From Darwinimomas sp963643215 (lineage in GTDB: Bacteria > Bacillota > Clostridia > Lachnospirales > Lachnospiraceae), in assembly GCA_963643215.1 (NCBI GenBank), contig CAVIJY010000009.1, positions 1 through 45,805 of the forward strand: a DNA stretch of 45,805 nucleotides, written 5' to 3'. Made by a program: the position numbers and the translations under genes. Below, piece by piece: positions 16,400-23,381 of the stretch (within the stretch, counting starts at the first letter, position 1; every line of letters begins with the position of its first letter). Under the pieces are notes generated by a model. It was not told the origin of the DNA, ran no database searches, and saw only the letters and a list, made by a program, of their open reading frames with translations.

Positions 16400-17581
16400 T
16401 CAGCGGATTCTGTCGATTGTTTCAAGCAAATAATCCGTAAATTCTGCAGCGCTGGCATCCTCTGGAAGTGTGGTGACCACAAGTTTCTTTTCTGTTCTGG
16501 TGCATATATCCAGTGCCTCATCCAGAAGCTTTTTGCGATCTGCATATCCGATATGCGCCATCATCTCTCCCATAGCTCTGATCAGGCTGCAAGGATCCGC
16601 ATAGGCTCCGCGATTGTTGGCCATGAGATACTTCCCCACTCCGTGGATGGCCTCAAACAGCGCATAGCGGTTTCCGATATTCGAGGAGCATGATGTTCCG
16701 AGTCCGCCCTGATGCTCTGCCGCAACATCCGTGACTATATCGCCGTACAGATTCGGCAGCACGATGACATCTATACCCTTGCTGAACTCCGGATCCATCA
16801 TCTTGGCGGCCATTCCGTCCACCAGCTCCTCCCGGATGCTTATCTCCGGATACTCGCTTTCTCCTACACGATGTACAGCCTGTGCGAAATCTCCGTCTCC
16901 CAGCTTTATAATGTTGGATTTGGTAACCACGGTTACATTCTTCTTGCCATTTTTCCTGGCAAATTCAAATGCGGCTCTGGCTATACGCTCCGCACCCGGC
17001 TTCGTGCATACCTTAAAGTCAATATCAAGATCATCTCCAACCTTGATTCCCTTGTTGCCGAGTATATATTCACCCTCGATATTCTCGCGGAAGAATGTGT
17101 AGTCTATGCCCTTGTCCGGAATCCTGACCGGACGAACCGCTGCAAAAAGCTGGAGCTCCCGGCGGAGCAGCGAATTTGCACTGATGAGGTTCGGATAGGG
17201 ATCACCTGCCTGAGGTGTTAAAAACGGTCCCTTGACCAGCACATCGCACTGCTTGCATGCCTCCAGAACATCATCCGGAAGTGACTGCATTTTCGCCACA
17301 CGCTCCTCTATGGTCATGCCCTCTATCATTCTGATTTTCAGCCTGCCGTCTGCGATCTCGGCAGCCATGAGGCTGTTCAGCACACGGAGCGCCTGCTCCA
17401 TGAGTATCGGTCCGGTTCCGTCTCCCGGCATGATTCCTACAGTTATCTCATCCAGCCCGGAAAAGTCCTTGATCCCGTCATCCTGCTTCATCGCTTCTAT
17501 CCTGTCAAGCTCCGAGCGCACCAGCTCTCCGAACCGTTTCTCAGCATCACGGATCATATCTTCTTTTGTCAGCTCTGCCAT
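16400..17581 (-). CDS. Isocitrate/isopropylmalate dehydrogenase family protein, probably isocitrate dehydrogenase
   Basis: 393 residues of the decarboxylating beta-hydroxyacid dehydrogenase family. GIMPGDGTGP opens the fold, the substrate loop has NSLLRREL, then FFRENIEGEY, KSNIIK and NLYGDIVTD with the metal-binding aspartates. The segment that normally reads EAxHGTAPDI for the nucleotide reads EAIHGVGKYL, so NAD versus NADP cannot be judged. It has an N-terminal extension of about 45 residues before the first beta strand. It is the first gene of the operon; AAGGAGGACAGAGC precedes the ATG. With the aconitase it would give 2-oxoglutarate, CO2 and a reduced nucleotide. A relative acting on another 3-substituted malate is the alternative. 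Confidence 0.87.
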   Translation of the reverse strand: MAELTKEDMIRDAEKRFGELVRSELDRIEAMKQDDGIKDFSGLDEITVGIMPGDGTGPILMEQALRVLNSLMAAEIADGRLKIRMIEGMTIEERVAKMQSLPDDVLEACKQCDVLVKGPFLTPQAGDPYPNLISANSLLRRELQLFAAVRPVRIPDKGIDYTFFRENIEGEYILGNKGIKVGDDLDIDFKVCTKPGAERIARAAFEFARKNGKKNVTVVTKSNIIKLGDGDFAQAVHRVGESEYPEISIREELVDGMAAKMMDPEFSKGIDVIVLPNLYGDIVTDVAAEHQGGLGTSCSSNIGNRYALFEAIHGVGKYLMANNRGAYADPCSLIRAMGEMMAHIGYADRKKLLDEALDICTRTEKKLVVTTLPEDASAAEFTDYLLETIDRIR

Positions 17582-17614
17582 GCTCTGTCCTCCTTACACT
17601 ATATTGCTGTCTCC

Positions 17615-17666
17615 GCCCGGGTTCCCTATATCAGCTTATATTTTAGAGGGAGAGGCGAACCCGGGC
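17615..17666 (-). ncRNA. Structured leader RNA candidate of the tricarboxylate operon
   Basis: In the expected leader, GCCCGGGTT (17666-17658) and AACCCGGGC (17623-17615) form a perfect 9-bp stem. Inside it, CCCT pairs with AGGG and ATAT with ATAT. TCTCC in the 5' part of the loop could pair with GGAGA just downstream of the stem, which would make a pseudoknot. I do not recognise it as a known riboswitch class. Confidence 0.5.
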
Positions 17667-17695
17667 AAAAACATAACTCAACACATCTCGAGGTC

Positions 17696-17724
17696 ATTAT
17701 ATGTACTGGCATATATGATGTAAA
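17696..17724 (-). promoter_or_regulatory. Promoter of the tricarboxylate operon
   Basis: TTTACA (17724-17719) and TATAAT (17701-17696) on the minus strand, 17 bp apart. Transcription would begin near 17689, placing the hairpin at 17615-17666 in a leader of about 108 nt. Confidence 0.7.
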
Positions 17725-17735
17725 ATGTATATAAT
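17707..17735 (+). promoter_or_regulatory. Weak candidate promoter for the divergent lysR
   Basis: TATAAT at 17730-17735 with TGGCAT 17 bp upstream. It overlaps the promoter of the opposite operon, a common layout for a LysR gene and its target. The leader would contain the short repeat at 17833-17894. Confidence 0.4.
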
Positions 17736-17832
17736 TTATGTTTGACATGAGTCATATCACATGTCGCATGTGTAACCGTCTGCCACCGTCTGCTATCGCA
17801 GATATGATCTTCTTTTTGCTGAGATTGGTTAC

Positions 17833-17894
17833 AGTGTGTGAGTGCGAAGCATGAAACAATCCGAGTAACCGAAGGTTCGGGTGCACCCGAACCA
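17833..17894 (+). repeat. Short-form dispersed repeat, copy B, in the lysR leader
   Basis: 62 bp that follow TTAC (17829-17832) and end at the perfect palindrome GGTTCGGGTGCACCCGAACC (17874-17893) plus A. It differs from copy C at three positions. Compared with the long copy it joins the first five bases (AGTGT) directly to the last 57, a 120-bp deletion. It ends only 22 bp before the lysR ATG, so it lies in the untranslated leader, where the palindrome would fold as RNA close to the AAAGGAG site. Confidence 0.85.
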
Positions 17895-17916
17895 AGCTTC
17901 AAAGAAAGGAGCACAT

Positions 17917-18843
17917 ATGGATTTCCGGCAGCTTCAGTATCTTACGGCTATAGCCGAATATCGCAGCATAACCAAAGCCGCCGACGCGCTGTATATATCC
18001 CAGTCAGCGCTCAGCCACTATCTCAAGGGAGCAGAATCAGAGCTGGGTGTGCAGATATTTGACCGCTCCACCACGCCTCTGAGTCTGACCTACGCCGGTG
18101 AGCGCTACATGGAAAGCGCACGGCTCATCATGCGGGAAAATGACCGTCTCATGAAGGAGCTTCGTGATATAACCGATCATATGACCGGCCGGCTCTCACT
18201 TGGCATATCCCGCAACAGAGAGTCCTATACCATCCCGCGGATCCTTCCGATATTTGCCGAGCGATACCCGGGGATCACCGTGGACATATATACCGAGAGC
18301 GGCCAAAAGCTCATAGACGCTCTGCGAAGCGGTCGTGTGGATCTGATACTCCTTCCCGATGAGTGGGGCATCGAGACCAGCGGTCTGTGTGTTGAAAGGA
18401 TCTACTGCGAGGAGCTGGTTCTTGCAGCGAAAAAAGACGCGCTCCCGAAGGAAGCGCGTATCACTCATGATCCGTCCGCTGCGTCGATCCGCCCGGAGGC
18501 ACTTAAAAATATGACATTTTATACCATGTATCCGGCTCACGCCCTGCGAGTATTTACAGACAACTGGTTCCGTCAGAACCGTATACATCCGCCTATAGGC
18601 ATGGAATTTTCCAGCAATATCAGCTGCTATCGCATGGCAGCCGCAGGTATGGGCTGCGCCATAGTCCCGTACTTCACCACCAGGCTGGCTCAGCCCGGCG
18701 ATGAGGTCGAGCTCTTCTCGCTCGGCTCAAAGCCCCGGACCTGGGATATCAACATGTACTACCGCAAGGATCAATATCTCGGCCGTCCCGAAAAGGATCT
18801 CATAGCCATCGCACGCGAGGTCTTCGCGAACGAAACGCTCTGA
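17917..18843 (+). CDS. LysR family transcriptional regulator, divergent from the tricarboxylate operon
   Basis: 308 residues from the ATG at 17917, which has AAAGGAG upstream; the open frame begins at 17881 but the extra codons fall in the repeat. The DNA-binding domain (MDFRQLQYLTAIAEYRSITKAAD) covers about residues 1-60, followed by an effector domain with the pattern GRLSLGISRNRESYTIPRIL and, later, GMGCAIVPY. This resembles CynR/CysB-type regulators in general. Being divergent from the isocitrate dehydrogenase gene with overlapping promoters, it likely controls that operon; a second LysR sits at the other end of the operon. Confidence 0.93.
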   Translation: MDFRQLQYLTAIAEYRSITKAADALYISQSALSHYLKGAESELGVQIFDRSTTPLSLTYAGERYMESARLIMRENDRLMKELRDITDHMTGRLSLGISRNRESYTIPRILPIFAERYPGITVDIYTESGQKLIDALRSGRVDLILLPDEWGIETSGLCVERIYCEELVLAAKKDALPKEARITHDPSAASIRPEALKNMTFYTMYPAHALRVFTDNWFRQNRIHPPIGMEFSSNISCYRMAAAGMGCAIVPYFTTRLAQPGDEVELFSLGSKPRTWDINMYYRKDQYLGRPEKDLIAIAREVFANETL

Positions 18844-18875
18844 AGCCGACTTAATGCGATCGTCAGCGTCATACC

Positions 18876-18907
18876 GTGATGCAGGCTCTGTACGCGGGCT
18901 GCATCAC
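18876..18907. other. Inverted repeat between lysR and coaX
   Basis: GTGATGCAG and CTGCATCAC form a perfect 9-bp stem with a 14-nt loop between the convergent lysR (+) and coaX (-) genes. There is no T-run on either side, so termination is possible but not clear. Confidence 0.5.
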
Positions 18908-18911
18908 CCGG

Positions 18912-19697
18912 CTATCCGCGATGGCTGTCTCTCTTTGCATTCTTCTCCCACAAGACAGCAAGACCTATAAGCAGAAGATCCGGCTCATAGCGGATCCTTC
19001 GACGGCAGACGGGTACGACACATCCGGCGAGCCCGCCTGTGGCTATCGCATACGCCTCTGTCCCAAGCTCCTCCTCCATGCGCTCTATCATGCCGTCAAG
19101 CATGGCTGCCGTTCCGTATATCGCACCTGACTGCATGCAGGTCACCGTGTTGGTTCCGATACATTTGCCAGGTGCATCAAGCGACACCCTCGGGAGCTGT
19201 GATGTATGACCCGAGAGTGTCTCCATCGACAGTCTGAGCCCCGGCGCTATCGCACCTCCTGCGAATCTCCCCTGCGCGTCTATAACTGATATGGTCGTAG
19301 CTGTTCCCATATCGATGACGATGAGCGGCGGATGATGCAGCTGCAACGCTGCTACCGCTCCGACGACCAGATCCGCTCCGATCTGTCCCGGATCGTCAAT
19401 TCTTATATCAAGTCCCGTCTTCAGACCCTTGCCTACAGTGAGAACCTCCGCTCCGATCAGCAGCTTTACCGCACTCTGCAGCGTTGAGGTCAGAGGCCAT
19501 ACGACACTGGAGAGTATCGCGCCCTCAAAATCCTCAGGCTTAAAACCTGCGAACTCGAGAACCTCCTTCATAGCTACGGCATACTCATAGTCAGTCCTGT
19601 GTACATCCGTCGCCATCCTCGCCACCGCGCGAATCCTGCGGTTCTCGACGCATCCGAGAACTATATTTGTGTTGCCCGTATCAATAGCCAGAATCAT
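18912..19697 (-). CDS. coaX: Type III pantothenate kinase
   Basis: 261 residues. CoaX phosphorylates pantothenate, the first step of CoA synthesis (EC 2.7.1.33), and type III enzymes need a monovalent cation. It starts MILAIDTGNTN, the phosphate-binding loop of the ASKHA fold; QIGADL and VIDMGTATT with the catalytic aspartates follow, then GAIAPGLRLS and ATGGLAG. Length is normal. GGTGGAGG lies upstream. It is 21 nt downstream of the ATPase gene, so it may be cotranscribed with it. Confidence 0.95.
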   Translation of the reverse strand: MILAIDTGNTNIVLGCVENRRIRAVARMATDVHRTDYEYAVAMKEVLEFAGFKPEDFEGAILSSVVWPLTSTLQSAVKLLIGAEVLTVGKGLKTGLDIRIDDPGQIGADLVVGAVAALQLHHPPLIVIDMGTATTISVIDAQGRFAGGAIAPGLRLSMETLSGHTSQLPRVSLDAPGKCIGTNTVTCMQSGAIYGTAAMLDGMIERMEEELGTEAYAIATGGLAGCVVPVCRRRIRYEPDLLLIGLAVLWEKNAKRDSHRG

Positions 19698-19718
19698 ATC
19701 ACGCCTCCACCTCAGTCC

Positions 19719-20996
19719 TCAATCCCGCAATGCTGTAATAGGTACGACATACACACCGTCCGGTCTGCGGTAGGCAGCATTGCTCAGTCCACAGATGACG
19801 CATAACACCTTTGGCGGGATACCACCGTCTTCGGAAGCTATCTCATCATGCAATTTAAGTAAGGAGGCAGCTGCCGCGTCTATCTGATTGGCACCGAGTT
19901 TGATCTCAAAGGCTGCCCATGATCCGTCCTGCATCGCAAGTACGGCATCTATCTCCCGGCCTGAGTAGTCCTGATAGTGGTACAGAGAAGCTCCGAAGCA
20001 CTCCGCATATATCCTAAGATCCCTTTCACATAATGCCTCAAATAAAAAGCCCAGTGTATTCAGATCACCCAGAAGCATATCCGGCGTAAGTCCCAGTGCA
20101 GCACAGGCCAGTGAAGGATCGGCGAAATGCCGTTTTTCAGCCTGCTTAACGCGGACGGATGACCGGACTTTGGCAGCGAACGGGGGTTGATTGTCGAGCA
20201 GAAAAAGTCTTTCAAATACATCAAGGTAAACCGCGATGGTCTCAGCATCTATATCCTCATCATCGACTTCCTTAATATCATTTTTTAGTCTTTTGTTGGT
20301 GACGGTGGTGCTTTCATTGCGAGCCAACGACCTGATCAGCAATCTCATCTTATGTATATCCCGTCTGATTCCGTCTATACGAAATGCATCATCGGTTATT
20401 ATCGCATTCAGATACTGATCTCCAAGCAGAGCCGCCTGATCAATGGGAAGATCGAGATTGGCAGGCCAGCCTCCGCGTACTATGCACTCAATAATCCGGT
20501 GAATATCCACCTCTCCTGTCATGGCAGGAGTCAGCTTGTCACTGCAAATATCTGATAATGACACATTTCCTTTTGATATTCCTGATTCGTACAGGGACAT
20601 GGGACGCATACGAAGCCTGCTTATGCGTCCGGCACCGCTATGCATTATTCCCTTGTGATTGGGAGTTGCCGAGCCGGTTAGTATAAACTGCCCTTTGCCC
20701 GGCGATTGATCAACCGTGTAGCGCACGGCATCCCAGATGGCCGGAACCTCCTGCCACTCATCTATCAGTCGCGGTCTGACCCCCTCAAGGACAAGCGCAG
20801 GACTCATCTGCGCCAACTGCCGGTTTTGGAAATTACCGGACGGGTCACCTATAAATATCTCACTATTGGCATGAGCCGAGGATGTCCATGTTTTTCCGCA
20901 CCACTTAGGCCCCTCGACGCATACTGCACCGAAGGTCTTCAAATAAGTATCTATTTTGGAGTCTATCAGTCTTGGTTTATATTCTTCTCTTTTCAT
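19719..20996 (-). CDS. ATP-binding protein, AAA_14 plus DUF4143 architecture
   Basis: 425 residues. N-terminal ATPase with Walker A GPKWCGKT (29-36) and Walker B RLIDEW (76-81), an arginine-containing TGSATPN sensor-like segment, then a winged-helix middle part and a C-terminal DUF4143 region ending in a restriction-nuclease-like core (EIDAVLAM followed by FEIKLG). Such proteins are widespread and often lie in variable regions; their function is not known. The ATG has no clear ribosome binding site. Five degenerate 23-bp units lie directly upstream (best four at 21042-21133). There is no partner gene that would show a toxin-antitoxin or defence role. Confidence 0.88.
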   Translation of the reverse strand: MKREEYKPRLIDSKIDTYLKTFGAVCVEGPKWCGKTWTSSAHANSEIFIGDPSGNFQNRQLAQMSPALVLEGVRPRLIDEWQEVPAIWDAVRYTVDQSPGKGQFILTGSATPNHKGIMHSGAGRISRLRMRPMSLYESGISKGNVSLSDICSDKLTPAMTGEVDIHRIIECIVRGGWPANLDLPIDQAALLGDQYLNAIITDDAFRIDGIRRDIHKMRLLIRSLARNESTTVTNKRLKNDIKEVDDEDIDAETIAVYLDVFERLFLLDNQPPFAAKVRSSVRVKQAEKRHFADPSLACAALGLTPDMLLGDLNTLGFLFEALCERDLRIYAECFGASLYHYQDYSGREIDAVLAMQDGSWAAFEIKLGANQIDAAAASLLKLHDEIASEDGGIPPKVLCVICGLSNAAYRRPDGVYVVPITALRD

Positions 20997-21041
20997 GGTA
21001 TCTTGATTATAAACCAGTTCAACAGATTCCGCAATTTTATT

Positions 21042-21133
21042 CCGACAGATTTGAGGATTTCAGTCCGACAGATTTAATGATTTCAATCCGATAGATTTGG
21101 CGATTTCAATACGATAGTTTTTATGATTTCATC
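21042..21133. repeat. Four tandem 23-bp repeats upstream of the DUF4143 ATPase gene
   Basis: Units begin at 21042, 21065, 21088 and 21111, each of the form CCGAYAGATTT-N4-ATTTCARY; a decayed half unit precedes at about 21019. The array lies 46 bp from the ATPase start, in its probable promoter or leader. 23 bp is about two helical turns, so proteins bound to successive units would sit on nearly the same face. Confidence 0.85.
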
Positions 21134-21199
21134 CTGAAAAGCCTCCACGCAGCAATCTTCAAAGATCAGTAGCATTCACGAGCAAAAAAGATTGATTAC

Positions 21200-21261
21200 A
21201 GTGTGGGAGTGCGAAGCACGAAACAATCCGAGTAACCGGAGGTTCGGGTGCACCCGAACCA
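21200..21261 (+). repeat. Short-form dispersed repeat, copy C
   Basis: 62 bp after TTAC (21196-21199), ending in the perfect 20-bp palindrome at 21241-21260 plus A. It has the same internal junction as copy B and three differences from it. It lies between the tandem repeats and a terminator, with no gene interrupted. Confidence 0.87.
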
Positions 21262-21306
21262 AGATCTAAAAGTGACAACCTGCAGTTGTATTTCTGAAGA
21301 TCAAAG

Positions 21307-21344
21307 CAGGCCGGAAACTGCTTAACCAAGCGATTTCCGGCCTG
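21307..21344 (-). terminator. Terminator of the long ABC-transporter operon
   Basis: An 11-bp stem (CAGGCCGGAAA with TTTCCGGCCTG) and an inner GCTT/AAGC lie 25 nt after the amidotransferase stop. On the minus strand CTTTGATCTT follows, a moderate T-rich tail. Confidence 0.75.
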
Positions 21345-21368
21345 AATGGTGTAAAAGATAAAACTATA

Positions 21369-22418
21369 TCATGCTTTAACCAGATAAAACTGCTTTGTGC
21401 GGATGTTCTCCTTCTGGCCCTCCGGTGCTCCCGGCTCGTCGCATGCGACAACACGCACCTTTTTTTCTTTCAACAGCGCATTTATCACCCTGTAGCACAG
21501 CACTGCAGGTTGAGGCACATATCCCTCCGGCCACAGATCCTGTGTCAGTATACGACAGTCCTTGAAGCTCACCGGCCTTTCACTTGCAATTATATGCTCG
21601 TCTATCATCCTGTATGCCTTCGCCAGCATCGCCGCATCTATGGGCGCTACGGGGATCTGCGGCTTAAAGCCGTGTATCTCCCAGCCGTCGCGTCTTATAG
21701 TCGCCGAGCAGTTCGCTGGCAGCAGATCTATGGCGATAAACTCCACATCCTGAGGGAAAGCGTACTCCGTCGTAGCAAGATAGACACCATCCTCCGCGCG
21801 TCCCAGCATCATAGGCTGGTTTATGCGTGCGGCAAATATCGCATCCGGCTCATCTGCACATACCGCAAGAGAAACTATCTCGGACGGATACTCGCAGTAT
21901 GCCTCATGCATAGCCCTCTCCGGCTCCATACCCTGCGCTATCTTATCCCTTATCAGATGGCACATAACCTCCGACATATGCACGCCGCTACCGTCTGACA
22001 AAGTCGGATAGCTGCCGATCGGGTGGCTTTTTGAGACATATTTATATCCCTTCTGCTCCATGGCCTGTGCCATGGAACTTCTTGAGAAGCATGTCTCATC
22101 ATTGTATTTTCCAAGTGATCCGTTGGCTACATAGGCCAGATACTCGTCGTTTGAGACGAACGGATGCGCCCAGCTGCGGTCGCCTCCGGAGTTGGATCTG
22201 CTGTGCATGATACCTGTATGACCCGGAAGGCTCCTCACATCAGAGGATGCATAAAGCCGATCCATATCTCCCAGAACCTTGTCCCAGTGCAGTTTTCCGT
22301 CCGATACCGTTGCTATACCCGTATAATAGCCTCCGAAAAACCCCGACTCGCGCTCCATCATATCACACAATATCGGTGCTGCCGGTCGTATTCCCACATA
22401 TCCTGCTATATTGCACAT
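21369..22418 (-). CDS. Class II glutamine amidotransferase-type (Ntn hydrolase) protein without synthase domain
   Basis: 349 residues. It starts MCNIAGYVG, so removal of Met would expose Cys as the N-terminal nucleophile of class II glutaminase domains. HSRSNSGGD and AHPF match the substrate-binding GATase motifs, and NGSLGKY matches the oxyanion segment (NGxLxNY). The isomerase domain of GlmS is absent; instead there is a C-terminal part of about 90 residues without a recognised domain. It is the last gene of the transporter operon, 12 nt after the second ATPase. It may release ammonia from glutamine or, as an Ntn hydrolase, cleave another amide, possibly in the imported compound. The real reaction is unknown. 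Confidence 0.82.
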   Translation of the reverse strand: MCNIAGYVGIRPAAPILCDMMERESGFFGGYYTGIATVSDGKLHWDKVLGDMDRLYASSDVRSLPGHTGIMHSRSNSGGDRSWAHPFVSNDEYLAYVANGSLGKYNDETCFSRSSMAQAMEQKGYKYVSKSHPIGSYPTLSDGSGVHMSEVMCHLIRDKIAQGMEPERAMHEAYCEYPSEIVSLAVCADEPDAIFAARINQPMMLGRAEDGVYLATTEYAFPQDVEFIAIDLLPANCSATIRRDGWEIHGFKPQIPVAPIDAAMLAKAYRMIDEHIIASERPVSFKDCRILTQDLWPEGYVPQPAVLCYRVINALLKEKKVRVVACDEPGAPEGQKENIRTKQFYLVKA

Positions 22419-22430
22419 ATGCTTTCCTTT

Positions 22431-23381
22431 CTACATAAATCTGTAGCACGATACAAAATGCCCCGGACTCACCTCATGCAGCGACGGGCATTTTCCCGCG
22501 CATGCATCAATCGGGCAAAAGCATCTCTTGTGAAAGCGGCATTCGTCCGACGGATCCACAGGCGATGACAGTTCTCCCTTCAGCAGTATACGCTCTCGCT
22601 TCGCTCCGACCTCCGGAATCGGTATAGCCGACAGAAGCGCCTTGGTATACGGATGCATCGGGTTCTTAAAAAGCTCCTTGGACGGCGCCTTCTCCACTAT
22701 CTGTCCCAGATACATGACTGCGATATCATCAGCAAAATGCTTAACTACGCTTAGGTCATGCGTGATAAATATATAGGTGAGATTCATCTCCTTCTGCAGA
22801 TTCTTTAACAGATTAAGTATCTGCGCCTGTATGGAGACATCAAGTGCGGAGACCGGCTCGTCGCATACGATGAATTTCGGCTTCATCGCAAGCGCCCTTG
22901 CGATTCCGATTCTCTGACGGCGGCCTCCGTCCAGCTCATGCGGATATGAATTCGTAAGCCTCTGCGCAAGTCCTACCGTCTCCATCAGCTCCTCGACCCG
23001 CTCCTCGACAGCTCTTGCACCTCGTACAAGCTTATATTCCCTGATCGGCTCGGCTATCGCCTGAGATACGGTATTTCTGGGATCCAGCGATGAAAAAGGA
23101 TCCTGAAAGATGATCTGCATCTCCTGTCTCTTTTTCTGCAGCTCTCTGGGTGAAAGCTTTGTGATATCCTGTCCCTCAAACAGTATCTCTCCCGATGTCG
23201 GTTCGATGAGCCGCAATACACATCGTCCCGTGGTAGACTTGCCGCAGCCTGACTCTCCTACCACCCCCAGTGTTCTGCCTCTTTCAATCGAGAAGCTGAC
23301 ATGGTCGACAGCATGCAGCATGCCGCGATTTGTCTTGAAATACTTCGTCAGATCTCTGACCTCCAGGATCGGATCAGCCAT
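22431..23381 (-). CDS. ABC transporter ATP-binding protein, DppF/OppF type
   Basis: 316 residues. Walker A GESGCGKS at 42-49, Q-loop in IIFQDPFSSLDPR, signature ELDGGRRQR where most family members have SGGQRQR, Walker B FIVCDEP, and a switch His in ITHDLS. The C-terminal oligopeptide/dipeptide domain has cysteines in CRFHKRCFCPIDACAGKCP, as in the 4Fe-4S-containing members of this group. It overlaps the partner ATPase gene by 8 nt. Together they drive the importer. Confidence 0.94.
   Translation of the reverse strand: MADPILEVRDLTKYFKTNRGMLHAVDHVSFSIERGRTLGVVGESGCGKSTTGRCVLRLIEPTSGEILFEGQDITKLSPRELQKKRQEMQIIFQDPFSSLDPRNTVSQAIAEPIREYKLVRGARAVEERVEELMETVGLAQRLTNSYPHELDGGRRQRIGIARALAMKPKFIVCDEPVSALDVSIQAQILNLLKNLQKEMNLTYIFITHDLSVVKHFADDIAVMYLGQIVEKAPSKELFKNPMHPYTKALLSAIPIPEVGAKRERILLKGELSSPVDPSDECRFHKRCFCPIDACAGKCPSLHEVSPGHFVSCYRFM

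Noticed and set aside
17740..17815. Short direct repeats ACCGTCTGC and dyads in the lysR-icd gap as a CRISPR or iteron remnant
   Set aside because: Only two copies, no regular spacing; they fit ordinary regulatory DNA at most.
19719..20996. DUF4143 ATPase as part of a defence island
   Set aside because: Neighbours are coaX and metabolic genes; no nuclease, methylase, toxin or phage genes lie nearby.
22863..22935. Unusual ABC signature ELDGGRRQR in the DppF-type ATPase as a sign of a broken transporter
   Set aside because: All other motifs are intact, and I recall this form in clostridial DppF-type proteins, so it is more likely a lineage variant than damage.
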